Below are positions 27,770-36,751 of a DNA stretch of 64,000 nucleotides, piece after piece. Position 1 is the stretch's first letter. Each line of letters starts with the position of its first letter. Where the stretch lies: positions 44,406 to 108,405 of the forward strand of contig NW_005200738.1 in assembly GCF_000372725.1 (NCBI RefSeq), written 5' to 3'. This DNA comes from Emiliania huxleyi CCMP1516. Lineage: Eukaryota; Haptophyta; Isochrysidales; Noelaerhabdaceae. Made by a program: the position numbers and the translations under genes. The notes beneath the pieces are model-generated. The model worked only from the letters and a program-made list of their open reading frames with translations, was not told where the DNA came from and searched no databases.

Positions 27770-27862
27770 CTAGTGTAAGAAAGAAAGAAAGAAAACGGAC
27801 AACCCAAGGGAGGGATGGGAGGACGGCACGCCGCCACCACACAGGGATTTTAAGGAGAGGGG
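27770..27862 (-). mobile_element. SINE-like/retroelement 3'-end copy
   Basis: On the minus strand: CCTTAAAATCCCTGTGTGGT, then a GTTGTCCGTTTT end and a (TTTC)n tail (27775-27795 as GAAA repeats on +). It is preceded on + by the 13.5-kb repeat unit GCCAGTGCGCGCCAGTCCCG. Confidence 0.7.
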
Positions 27863-28104
27863 TGTGGTGCCTAGTGTCGTGCGAGGGAGTTTCTTTGTAA
27901 AATTCTCTTCTCAGAATCGGCGGGTGGAACCCTTCATCAGACTCCTCCTATGGGAATGTACTGAAAAACAAAGTGGGTCGTCTTTGTTCACAGCCGCAAC
28001 TCTTCACGGCTTCCCTGCCCTCCGTACTCTCGGACGTCCCTCGAGTTACATACTTACATTCGCGCGCAGCTGTGTGCCTTTTCGGAGAGCCGAGCGTCAC
28101 CGTA

Positions 28105-28667
28105 ATGTCCTCGAACTGGGAGAAGGCGTTCTCAGCCACGCCACCAGGATGTGAGGGCGCCGCCTGGAAGCGCATCGTCATCCACCTCGAGGCGCTCCCC
28201 GATGAGGGGGCTGCCAAGCTCGAGTTCACGGTGCGTGGAAGGAGAGATATGAGTGCACGCCGTCGCCGAGAGTACACCCACACTCCAAGGGCTCCAAGTT
28301 CAACTCATGCGCGACAGAGCACGCAAGTTCCAACCCTGCCGCACCGCGCGTCAATGCATCGCAGGTGGGAAAATACCTGGAGACGGACGGGGTAAACAGA
28401 GTCCGCTTGTCTGGCTCTGTGGAGGAGAAGACTTTGCAAGGGTGGGGCTACCACTACTATGTCGCGACGTCTGACGGCGCGGCGGCATCGACGCGCATGG
28501 CTCCGCTCGGCGACTCACCGCCGAGTCTCCAGTTCGTTGGCATGCAGCCGCTGCTCGTGCGCTACAACAGCCGCCTACCCTGCGTGGTGTACGTGCCCGA
28601 GGGATTCGCCGTCCGGTACCGCTTATGGAAGGCTGAGCCCGATTCTCATGAGGCCCAGGAGGGATGA
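28105..28667 (+). CDS. Ecotin-family serine protease inhibitor
   Basis: Exons 28105-28230 and 28365-28667 (134-bp GT-AG intron), 142 residues, the size of mature bacterial ecotin. Exon 1: AAWKRIVIHLEALPDEGAAK, matching the ecotin start. Exon 2: GSVEEKTLQGWGYHYYVATS, then STRMAPLGD, where Met of the STRM reactive loop is the usual P1, and RYNSRLPCVVYVPEGF. These are ecotin core blocks in order. Ecotin inhibits chymotrypsin-fold proteases through dimer contacts. It is common in bacteria and sporadic in protists. There is no clear signal peptide from ATG 28105; the frame extends upstream without a better start, and a leader exon may be missing. Presence of an intron argues against bacterial contamination. 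Confidence 0.85.
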
Positions 28668-29134
28668 CCAGGCGGGCTTTGGCGGTTATCGTGAGGCTGT
28701 TTCAGAGATGGGTGCAAGGAGTGGGTCCCCAGCCTGTCTTTATGCAGGAATCATTGAGGCAGGGGGTGGGTCGGCAGCTAGCCGGGGTCGTCCTCCCGAC
28801 GGCGTGTGCAGTGTGCACACCCACCCGCGTTTCGGTCGAGAACCCGTGGCCGTGCGTGGAGATTTTCGCCGGAAGCGGTGAGGGGATTAGTGACGCACTG
28901 TGCGCGGACTGAGCGTTTGCCTTTCACCGTTGTTGTAACTAATCTCTGCCTCTCTTTGGCTTCGTTGCGCTGGGCTGGCGCGCTGGGGCTTGCTTGCCGC
29001 ATTCCATGCCGCTTTCGTTCGTTCCGAGCGAGCGTGTTTGTGCGGGCCGTGAGACGCCACGACCCACGTAGGTTAGCACAATCCGCAATTCTGTCGTGTG
29101 TTCGATGAGTTTATTGCCGCAGCTGCAGAAATGA
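28668..29134. other. Intergenic
   Basis: No convincing frame or structured repeat noticed between the ecotin stop and the next open frame. Confidence 0.4.
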
Positions 29135-30034
29135 TTTCCAAGCTCTATTGCGTCTTGTTCTTGGTTCACCGTCGTCCATCTCCCACTCTCTCCTCTCTCC
29201 ACTCTCGACAACCCCGACTTCGCCCACGACGAGGGAGGTGCATCCAAGTACCCCGCCATCGCCGCAGCTATCGCCACCTACGAGTCCGCCCTCTCGGACT
29301 GGAAAGAGGTGTGCGAGAAGCGCGCCGCCCGCGACAAAAACAAGTACTACACCGTCCGCGGCGGCTACCTGACTGAGTTCTACCCCAAGAGCGTCCCGCT
29401 CCCCGAGCCCGAGTCCCTTCCAGCTACCGACGCGATTCTCAATGGCACTTGCAAATCCACGTACCCGCGGCCGCGGGCGCTCGCTGCCATCAAGAATCAC
29501 AAGGACTGGTACGCGCACCAGGAGCTCGTCAAGGCGCGGGATGTGCACGTCAAGAACAACCCGTCCCTCGGAGACAGCGCCGTCAACAACCGCGAAGCCG
29601 CGCGCTTCGTCTCCGCCTCAACGCCTTTCGCCGGCAAGGCCTTCGATGTCCGTGTCGACGGTACGTACGCCACCGCCCTCTCCTCCGACACCCTCCAGGA
29701 CGAGCTCCAGCGAAAGCTCGGCCTTTGGCTCTCCGCGGCGCTTCCCACCCTTCGGGTCGCGCTCGAGCGGGGCATGCCAGTCGATTTCTTCGGCGACTAC
29801 CTTTACAACAAGGCCCACCACCGGCGGCCCCACGACGGCGTCCTCGCCGCCTGGGCGGACGCGATGCGCGCCCCGGCCAACGCGCCGGTCGTGCACGGCG
29901 ACAAGGAGAAACCAGAGCTCACCCGGCAGGGCTGGTTGCAGGGTCAGGGCGGGGTGGCTCTCGTGACCCATGTCCCTAGTGCCTCCCAGTTGGATTCGTT
30001 CGACGAGTCGCACACCGTTGGAAAGCTCTTTTAA
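29135..30034 (+). CDS. Unknown protein, possible mobile-cassette gene (5' exon missing)
   Basis: The frame opens after TGA 29132 and runs to TAA 30032-30034 without an in-frame ATG near its start, so an upstream exon or decay is implied. Convincing coding character begins near 29204: DNPDFAHDEGGASKYPAIAA, then VCEKRAARDKNKYYTVRGGY and LTEFYPKSVPLPEPES. It is hydrophilic, with no membrane segment and no motif I recognise. The last ~40 codons overlap a sequence that recurs inverted at 31437-31490, which ties this frame to the two frames downstream. Confidence 0.45.
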   Translation, partial: FPSSIASCSWFTVVHLPLSPLSTLDNPDFAHDEGGASKYPAIAAAIATYESALSDWKEVCEKRAARDKNKYYTVRGGYLTEFYPKSVPLPEPESLPATDAILNGTCKSTYPRPRALAAIKNHKDWYAHQELVKARDVHVKNNPSLGDSAVNNREAARFVSASTPFAGKAFDVRVDGTYATALSSDTLQDELQRKLGLWLSAALPTLRVALERGMPVDFFGDYLYNKAHHRRPHDGVLAAWADAMRAPANAPVVHGDKEKPELTRQGWLQGQGGVALVTHVPSASQLDSFDESHTVGKLF

Positions 30035-31490
30035 AAGTCCGTCGAAGTCTACACGTCGCTTTCGAAGTCTACTCGATTTTTGATTTTTGATTTTTGCCGT
30101 TCCACATCTTGCATCGTTTCGCGATCCACGCGGGGTCACTATGGAGCCGAACGAGACGACCCTTGTGGAGCAGCTTGCCCTTCTCAACGATGTAGAGGGC
30201 GTCTCGAACGCCATCGACAGCAAATATGACGGCCCCATTTTGAACAACATGACCGTCACGTACTACGTGGCTCAGTCCGGCGGCAGCAAGGCCAGGAGGC
30301 GCATTCCGTGTAGCGGCGACCGGCCAAACAAGCTCGCTTGCGCCCTCGAGGCCAAGCGGCGCGTGCGCGTCGAGATCGGTGATGCCGTCGTCGACGCCGC
30401 CGAGCAGCGAATGAAGGAGCGGCGCGCTGCCGAAGCCTCGTCATCCACAGAGCTGCCGAAGAATGCCTTCACGATGCTCGGCGCGACGCAGCAGCTGCAG
30501 GCAGCGCTGCGCGCCGCCGAGGTGCGCGCCGTGAGCGCCGAGCAAGCCGCCACGCGAGCCGAGGAGCAGGCCTCGCTCGCGTATGCCGAGGCGGTGCGCG
30601 AGCCGTTGGCGGCGCGGGAGGCGGCGCGGCTCGCGCACGAGGAGGCCAAGCAGGCGCTCGCGCGCCACCGCAAGCAGCAGAAGGTCGAGGCGCAGCCGAC
30701 GCCGGCGCCCAAGGAGCCCGAGTGGCGTACGCGGCCGTACGCCAAGTACGGGACGGTAGAGCAGTGGCGGCACGAGGAAGGCATATGGTGGAAACTGCGG
30801 CGGGTGCGGCTCTCCGGCATGCCGGCTCGGCCGAAACAGAAGCTGCCGAGGGGCAAGGACGCGGACGGCAATCCGAAAGGCTACCTCGACCACTGGCGGC
30901 ACGGCCTCGTCGGAGCTGTGCAGGGCTGGGCCAAGGGCTCCGACGACGACGCGGCGTACATGATCGCGAAGCTCGTCGAGCGCCTCGGGCTGCAAGAGAC
31001 ATCAACGCGACGGAGCTGCGTGGCGTCAACTTTACGATGACCCCGACGGGTGAGCTCCCACCGCTGCAATCAGAATTGCGCCGCTCAAAGAGGGCACCAA
31101 AGGCTAAGGTGACGGCGCTACCAGGGGCGTTGCCACCGCCGCCGCCGCCACCCAAAGAGTACGCGATGGAGCCCGCGATAGACGATGCTATCCGAGCGCG
31201 CTGCTGGTGAGCGCGTGTCTTGATATATGTTGCGCATTAGTACAGTACTTGATGTGTACGGGTTAAATGTTGTTGAACTGTGTACCAGGGCGCGAACTGC
31301 GTGCGATGTTACTGACTTCCGCTCTCCTCAAAGTGTCAAAATCCTCTTGAAAATGACCGAAAATGGCTCAAATTCGTCAAAAATCGCTTCGCGGGGGCTC
31401 TGCCCCCGCCCCCCCGGCCGCTCGCCGCGGCAGGCTCAAAAAGGCACTAGGGACATGGCCACCCCGCCCTGACCCTGCAACCAGCCGCAG
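29934..31490. repeat. Inverted ~50-bp repeats bounding the cassette
   Basis: GGCTGGTTGCAGGGTCAGGG at 29934 onward and its complement ending near 31490 match over about 50 bp apart from a ~10-bp indel; both include a CCCTAGTGCC block. They lie inside or beside the coding frames, so they may be internal repeats of one element. Confidence 0.5.
30141..31210 (+). pseudogene. Unknown coiled-coil protein with a frameshift near 31000
   Basis: ATG 30141 (MEPNETTLVEQLALLNDVEG) runs to an early stop at 31040. From ~31000 the +1-shifted frame carries the natural continuation (DINATELRGVNFTMTPTGEL, Pro run, stop at 31210), so one indel or an unusually small splice separates the halves. The middle is a long Ala/Glu/Arg coiled coil (about nt 30480-30680), followed by a basic Trp-rich patch (VEQWRHEEGIWWKLRRV). 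No family recognised. A sequencing error is as likely as true decay. Confidence 0.45.
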
Positions 31491-32054
31491 TACAACGAGG
31501 GGTACAAGACTGACCTCGCAGAACCCCATGCGGGACCAGGAGGGTGCGATGACGTGAATGAAATCAAGCTCTGGACGCCCCTCCTCAAGACCTCCTCGCC
31601 GGGCGTTGGCAACGCCTCGAGTGGCGGCACGCCCGCCTCCGTTGGCCACTCCTACGCCTTTGGTAACACCGAAGAGAAGGCCCGCCGCCTAAACATGGGC
31701 TGCAAGGCGCGCGGGCAGCCCGGCCAACCCTTCTCCCACAAGACCGGCCACGGCTACGTCAAGGCGCATCGCGGTTTCTACCACGACGCGATCTTTGTCA
31801 AGCGCAACAACTTCAACCTGCTGCTCCACGAGACGTTCGGCGGCGGCTTCTCGCCCACCGCCGTTCTCAAGCTGCGCCGCCTCGCGCGCAAAGTCGCGCG
31901 CGGCAGCGTCGACCGCACGGCCTACTCGCCCAAGTACTCGCTCTCTTTTATGTCCCACCATGCAGAGCGCATCTCTCTCTCTGTTGTGCGAGGCGTGAAC
32001 CGCGCCATTCGCTCTCACCTGGCAACCCTGTCTGCACGTCTCGCGCGCGCGTGA
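31473..32054 (+). CDS. Unknown conserved-looking basic protein, likely of the same mobile cassette
   Basis: The frame opens after TGA 31470 and ends at TGA 32052-32054; it has no ATG near the start. It reads NQPQYNEGYKTDLAEPHAGP, then LLKTSSPGVGNASSGGTPAS, FSHKTGHGYVKAHRGFYHDA and FNLLLHETFGGGFSPTAVLK. The density of Gly, His and aromatic residues with a basic C-terminus suggests a nucleic-acid protein, but I recognise no catalytic set. The start is lost or spliced. Confidence 0.4.
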   Translation, partial: PCNQPQYNEGYKTDLAEPHAGPGGCDDVNEIKLWTPLLKTSSPGVGNASSGGTPASVGHSYAFGNTEEKARRLNMGCKARGQPGQPFSHKTGHGYVKAHRGFYHDAIFVKRNNFNLLLHETFGGGFSPTAVLKLRRLARKVARGSVDRTAYSPKYSLSFMSHHAERISLSVVRGVNRAIRSHLATLSARLARA

Positions 32055-32575
32055 ACAGGGCGCCCGGCATTGGGGCCGCGCGCGGACGAACGCAAACCCT
32101 ATAGGGTTTGAGGGCGGCCGCCCAAGAGCCGAAATAGGCCTTTAAACCACCATAAAGATCAGTCTGCAGGGGCTCCAGGCCCCAAATGACGTGTGAGTGT
32201 TAGATTTGTTTGGTATTGCTAAAAATCTCTCCACTCTCGAGCTTCGCCTTCGGCCTTCGGCTTCGCAGAGCCATGGTTTCGACGCCTTCCACCGGCGCCC
32301 CCATCGCTCGCTGTGAACATGCCTGTGTGGTCCCTGGGTTCCAACTTTTTCCGGGGTATGGTACCCTCGCGGCCCAAAGGGTGGGGGGGTATGGTCCTGA
32401 CCGCCAATCCCCGGTCTCCGGGAGGCTGGGTCTGTCAGCAGGCGGGGGGGGTATGGTCTCGAGGTGGGTTGCAGCACCATACCATACCCCGCAGAAAGTC
32501 CAAACCCTGAGAAGCACAGCGCTGCAGAAAAAGCGCTTCTGAAACTGCTTGCTGAAGCACGTTCGGGGGGTCCCT
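32055..32575. other. Intergenic, 5' region of the GT61 gene
   Basis: GGTATGGT-rich runs around 32350-32490 recur in both orientations (GGGGTATGGT and ACCATACC). No gene recognised. Confidence 0.35.
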
Positions 32576-33613
32576 ATGCTCGACGTCCGATCGCGCGCAA
32601 TTCCGTCGCCTGCCCGCCAAGGACCTCCAGCTACGCCGCCTGCCGATTGCCTCCGGATTGCCGTGCCACCGGACGAGCGCAATCACGTGCGGACGCTCAT
32701 GGGCAGCTACTACCACACGGTGTTTGCGCTGCTGGTGCCGATCGCCGCCCAGCTCGCCGCCACGCCGCACCGGTGCGTCACCCTCGCGGGCGTGCCGAGG
32801 ACACGGATGGTGGCCAGAGTGCTCGAGGTGCTGCCGGTGCAGATTTGGGACGGCCCCTCGCTCGCGTTCGGCAAAGGCCGCCGAGTGGGCAACGGCAGCA
32901 GCGTTTCCGTCGCGTGGTTGAGGCGCTGCGACGCTATGGCGCTCCGGACGGCCGCGATGCGCCAGCGCGCGCAGGAACGGTGCGGCTCTGCGCAGTCGTA
33001 CCTCGACTGCTGCCTGGCGGAGCGGCCTTGGAGGTGGGCCCGCCTCGAGGTGGCTAAGGCGGCGGGCCTCGACCTGGACGGGATGAGTGCGCCCGCTCGG
33101 TCCGGCCTATTCGTCTCGCGGGAGGTTGCCTCCTCCTCGGCCGGCCCCGCCATCTTCCGCCACCACCGGCTGCTGCTGCGAGGCAACTCGAGCAAGCTGG
33201 CGGCGCTGCGGCTCGCGCTCGGCGAGCGGGGCTGGAGCACGGCCGTCGTCACGGGAGGGACGTTCGCGTCGCTGGCGCTGGTGGAGCAGGTGCGCCTCTT
33301 CACCAACGCTTCGCTCGTCGTCGCCGGTCACGACGGCGCCCTCACCAACCTCCTCTTCTGCCGCCCCTTCACCACCGTCGTCGAGATTACGCCGTACGTC
33401 GGCCAGGCAGAGGCGCCCATCCAGCACCTCCGGGCGATGTTCCAGGCCGCCGCCGGCTCGATGGCCGCCGCCGCATACGAGGTGCGGCACTTCAGCGTGC
33501 CCGGCGCGGCGTGCGACTGGGGGTGTGCCTCCCAACGGGCGATGCTGAGGCTGGTGGAGTCGCCTTGGCCAAGCCGGAACGCGCACAAACAACCGAAAAT
33601 GCGGAAAATCTGA
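32576..33613 (+). CDS. Glycosyltransferase family 61-like (DUF563) protein
   Basis: ATG 32576 to TGA 33611-33613, 345 residues. The N-terminal third has SYYHTVFALLVPIAAQL, as in the acceptor-proximal part of GT61 proteins. The C-terminal third has the diagnostic block ASLALVEQVRLFTNASLVVA, GHDGALTNLLFCRPFTTVVE and ITP. GT61 enzymes add xylose, arabinose or GlcNAc to glycans in the Golgi/ER. No signal anchor is visible from this ATG, so a 5' exon encoding the transmembrane anchor is probably missing. Donor and acceptor sugars cannot be read. Confidence 0.75.
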   Translation: MLDVRSRAIPSPARQGPPATPPADCLRIAVPPDERNHVRTLMGSYYHTVFALLVPIAAQLAATPHRCVTLAGVPRTRMVARVLEVLPVQIWDGPSLAFGKGRRVGNGSSVSVAWLRRCDAMALRTAAMRQRAQERCGSAQSYLDCCLAERPWRWARLEVAKAAGLDLDGMSAPARSGLFVSREVASSSAGPAIFRHHRLLLRGNSSKLAALRLALGERGWSTAVVTGGTFASLALVEQVRLFTNASLVVAGHDGALTNLLFCRPFTTVVEITPYVGQAEAPIQHLRAMFQAAAGSMAAAAYEVRHFSVPGAACDWGCASQRAMLRLVESPWPSRNAHKQPKMRKI

Positions 33614-33671
33614 AACGCGGTTCGTAGAGAGAGGGCTCCATTCTGTTTCGTGAAAAACAACCACCCAAGCC

Positions 33672-34523
33672 CTACGCGCCCACGGCGCCCGAGGGCCGGG
33701 CGCTCGGGCCGTCGAGGAGCACCTCGTCCGCACGCCGCCGCTCCAGCATCTCGCGTCGCCGCCGCTCCTCCCTCAGCCGCGCGAGCGCCGCTCCTCCTCC
33801 CTCAGCCGCGCCGCCGCCGCTCCTCCTGCCTGCCTCCGACTCGTCGTCCTCTCTCCTGCGCTTCCTCTTGCGCTTCTCCTTCTTCTCCTTCTTCCGCTTC
33901 TTCTTGCCGCTGCTGTCGCGCGATGGCGAGCGCGAGCGCGAGCGCGAGCGCGAATCGCGTCTGCCGATCGACCCCGGCCGCTCCGCGGCCTGCGAGCCAG
34001 GCTGTGCAAGGAGAGCGGGCGACCGGCCGCCGCCAGCGCCGCCGCCACCGCCAGCGGCGCTGGCAGCGGCGCCGTGTTGCCGCAGAGCCGGCGCGTTCGT
34101 GGTGGTGGCGGTGGCCGCGGCGCCGTGCGGCCGCAGAGCTGGCGCGGTTATGTTTGCATACCACGGCCGCGGCTCCGCCGCGGAGCGGCCCAGCTGCAGG
34201 TCCGGCATGAGGCGCGCTGTCGCGCGAGCGTCGGCGGCGCGCGCCTCGGCGGCGGCCGCCTCGTTGCCGCGCGCGAGCTCCTCGGCCTCGAAGAAGTTGA
34301 CGTGGCGCAGCGGGGCCGCGCTCGCCTCGCCAGACACCTCCGCACGCCGCGCTCGCATCTCCTCGACGTTGGCCTGCATCCGCTGCGAGGCCGCCGCACG
34401 CGCCGACTCGGTCGCCGCGGCCGCCGCCTCCGCCTCATCGCGCTCGACCTTCTGGCGGTTGTCGCGGTTGTACACGTTCCACGACTTCTGAGGAAGGATG
34501 TTGAGGCCGCCATGGCCACCCAT
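33672..34523 (-). CDS. LENG1: LENG1-like protein with CIR_N domain
   Basis: ATG 34523 to the stop at 33672, 283 residues. It begins MGGHGGLNILPQKSWNVYNR followed by DNRQKVERDEAEA, the CBF1-interacting co-repressor N-terminal (CIR_N) signature found in LENG1 and related splicing-associated proteins. A helical middle (RHVNFFEAEELARGNEA) is followed by an RS-like tract (RRDSRSRSRSRSPSRDSS) and a Lys/Arg block, consistent with nuclear speckles. LENG1 associates with spliceosomes in animals. It is divergent from DUS1 with 202 bp between starts. Confidence 0.8.
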   Translation of the reverse strand: MGGHGGLNILPQKSWNVYNRDNRQKVERDEAEAAAAATESARAAASQRMQANVEEMRARRAEVSGEASAAPLRHVNFFEAEELARGNEAAAAEARAADARATARLMPDLQLGRSAAEPRPWYANITAPALRPHGAAATATTTNAPALRQHGAAASAAGGGGGAGGGRSPALLAQPGSQAAERPGSIGRRDSRSRSRSRSPSRDSSGKKKRKKEKKEKRKRKRRREDDESEAGRRSGGGAAEGGGAALARLREERRRREMLERRRADEVLLDGPSARPSGAVGA

Positions 34524-34725
34524 CGTTTGGGCCAGAGGCGTTGCCCGAGGCGCAGGCAGTGAGTGGTGCAGGCAGTCGCGAAGAAGGAGAAACCCGCCGT
34601 GCACCACGCTCTGTCACATGACAAGCGATCCCCGACAGCGAGTGTGACAAGGAAAATTTCAAAAAAGAAATCCGCCGACCGCGACCGCCCTGGTGGGGCG
34701 ACGACTACGCCCCCCCCCCTTGTAT
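34524..34725. promoter_or_regulatory. Shared promoter region of LENG1-like and DUS1 genes
   Basis: 202 bp between opposite start codons. A C-tract and a TGTATA string lie just 5' of the DUS1 ATG (34707-34725). No confirmed element. Confidence 0.4.
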
Positions 34726-36270
34726 ATGAAGGTCCCCGCGCTCTCCACTCACTCAAAGAAGCGCAGTGGTGCTCCCGCGGCTGGGAGTGCAAAGAAGAAG
34801 CAGAAGGCGAGCCGAGCCGCGCTGCCGAGTCATGTGACGCCGGTCCGGCCGCTGCCTCCGCACCGGCTAGTCCTGGCGCCTATGGTCGGTGCGAGTGAGC
34901 TGCCGTTCCGCCTGCTGTCGCGCAAGTACGGCGCCGACCTCTGCTACACTCCGATGATTTACTCGGCGCGCTTCGTGGAGGATGACGCGTACCGGCAGGC
35001 CGAGCTGCGGACCGCGCCTGGTGACGCGCCGCTCGTCGCCCACTTTTGCGGCAACTGTCCCGCGACGCTGCTCAAGGCGGCCAGGCTGGCGGAGCCGCAC
35101 GTGTGCGCCGTTGATCTCAACCTCGGCTGCCCGCAGAGGGTCGCTCACTCGGGCAACTTTGGCTCGTACCTGTGCGCGACAGCGGAAGGCCGCGCGACAG
35201 TGCTCTCCATCGTGCGCACGCTGAGCAGCCACCTACGTGTGCCGGTCTTTTGCAAGATCCGACTGCTCGACGAGCTCGACGAGACCCTCTCCTTCGTGCG
35301 CCAGCTGCGCGACGCGGGCTGCGCGCTGCTCGCCGTGCACGGACGCTACCGCGGCTCGGCGACTCGCCGCAGGGACGGGCCCGCGCACCTCGAGCAGGTG
35401 GCTGCGGTTGTGGCGGAGGTGAAGCGTGCGGCCGGGGAGCAGATGCCGGTGCTGTCGAACGGGAACGTGCGCAGCGCCGCCGACCTCCTCTCCGCGCTCG
35501 CCGCCACAGGGGCGGACGGCGTCATGTCAGCGGAGGGGGCGCTCGACGACCCGGCCATCTTCGGCCGCGCGGCGGCGGAGGCTGCGCAGCGCAAGCGCAA
35601 GCTGCGCAAGCGCATCGACGCCTTGGGGGAGGGCGGCGGCGGCGCGGGCGGCGCGGACCCGACCGCGGCCAAGAGGAGCACCCTCCTCAAGAGTGTTGAC
35701 CCGACCGCGGCCAAGAAGAGCGCCAAGCGCCTCAAGAGGCTCAAGCGCGAGCTCGCGGCGCTGCCCAAGCTTCCCAAGGTTGCGGCGGCGGCAGGCAGCA
35801 GCACCAGCGGCGGAGGCCTGCCCACGCGGCCTCAGCTCGCGCTCGAGTACCTCGCCCTGTGCGAGAAGCACGGCGTGCTCTCCGGCGGGCCCAGCGACGT
35901 GCCTTGCGCGCGCTTCCACGTCCGGCGCATCTGCCGCGACGCGCTGGCGGAGACGCGGCTGCTTCCTCGCCTAGAGGCGGCGTCGAGTCTGGCGCAGCTG
36001 GGCGCGATCGTGCGCGCCTGCGTGGCGCACGCCGAGGGCGGCGTCGTCGCGCTGGAGGACGCCGAGGCGATCGAGGCGCTCGGCTGGCGCGCGGAGTGCG
36101 AGAGGCGCAACCGGGACAAGCGCAAGGAGTTTGAGGCGCGGATGGCTCGCAAGGCACGGCGAGAGGGCAAGCCGGACGACACGTACTTCCGCGCCGGCCG
36201 CGTGCCGCCTACCGACCTGCAAGTGGCGCAGCTGCGGGCGATGCCCGAGCAGGAGCGCGCTCACACGTAG
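34726..36270 (+). CDS. DUS1: tRNA-dihydrouridine synthase, DUS1 type
   Basis: ATG 34726 to TAG 36268-36270, 514 residues. After a basic N-terminus, the flavin TIM barrel starts RLVLAPMVGASELPFRLLSR. NLGCPQRVAHSGNFGSYL carries the catalytic Cys (GCPQ) and the DUS1-like continuation; FCKIRLLDELDETL, LLAVHGRYRG, VLSNGNVRSAADLL and DGVMSAEGALDDPAIF follow. It reduces uridine to dihydrouridine in the tRNA D-loop (positions 16/17 for DUS1) using FMN and NAD(P)H. An unusual insertion of ~60 residues after the barrel contains two DPTAAK[RK]S repeats and a Lys-rich helix, probably for RNA binding. The true C-terminus may extend through an intron into the frame at 36362-36751. Confidence 0.88.
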   Translation: MKVPALSTHSKKRSGAPAAGSAKKKQKASRAALPSHVTPVRPLPPHRLVLAPMVGASELPFRLLSRKYGADLCYTPMIYSARFVEDDAYRQAELRTAPGDAPLVAHFCGNCPATLLKAARLAEPHVCAVDLNLGCPQRVAHSGNFGSYLCATAEGRATVLSIVRTLSSHLRVPVFCKIRLLDELDETLSFVRQLRDAGCALLAVHGRYRGSATRRRDGPAHLEQVAAVVAEVKRAAGEQMPVLSNGNVRSAADLLSALAATGADGVMSAEGALDDPAIFGRAAAEAAQRKRKLRKRIDALGEGGGGAGGADPTAAKRSTLLKSVDPTAAKKSAKRLKRLKRELAALPKLPKVAAAAGSSTSGGGLPTRPQLALEYLALCEKHGVLSGGPSDVPCARFHVRRICRDALAETRLLPRLEAASSLAQLGAIVRACVAHAEGGVVALEDAEAIEALGWRAECERRNRDKRKEFEARMARKARREGKPDDTYFRAGRVPPTDLQVAQLRAMPEQERAHT

Positions 36271-36367
36271 CGGTCTGAACGCACCAGTGCCCCGCACCCC
36301 CTTTCGCGCGCGCAGCCGCCCGCCGCCCCACGTGTGTCCCACACCCGCCTCGCCCGAGCAGGAGCGG

Positions 36368-36751
36368 ATGGGCTGGTGGTCGGCGCGATTCGGCCAGCAC
36401 TGCCTCGCCTTCCACGCGACCGGCACGTGCGTGCGGTCCGAGTCCGAACACGGTTGCGCCTTCCTGCACGCACCACCGACGGCGGCGGCGGTGGCGGAGG
36501 AGCCCAACGTCGCGCCGAGTTGGCTGCGCGAGTCGGAGGAGACGCCCGAGGAGGCCAGGCTCGTCGCCGCGGCGGCGGGAGAGGTGGGGACGGCGGGGGC
36601 AGGAGCAGCGGCAGCGGAGCCGCAGGCGGGCCGCGGGAATGGCAAGGGACTTGGGCCAGGCGCTGGCAAGGGCGGGCGCGGCCAGGGCAAGGGCGGCGGA
36701 AAGGGCGCGCGTGGCAAGGGGAAGGGTGGCAAAGGCCACTTCGGCCCATAG
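36368..36751 (+). CDS. Gly/Lys-rich protein with a Cys/His finger, or last exon of DUS1
   Basis: Reads MGWWSARFGQHCLAFHATGT, CVRSESEHGCAFLHA (a C-x8-C-x8-C-x3-H finger), then an Ala-rich part and a (GKG)n basic tail ending GKGHFGP; 127 residues from ATG 36368. If DUS1 splices from a GC donor at 36259 to the AG at 36360-36361, this frame joins DUS1 in phase, and the 11-bp GAGCAGGAGCG repeat would flank the intron like others here. As a DUS1 tail it would add an RNA-binding finger, recalling DUS3. A separate short gene is the alternative. Confidence 0.5.
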   Translation: MGWWSARFGQHCLAFHATGTCVRSESEHGCAFLHAPPTAAAVAEEPNVAPSWLRESEETPEEARLVAAAAGEVGTAGAGAAAAEPQAGRGNGKGLGPGAGKGGRGQGKGGGKGARGKGKGGKGHFGP

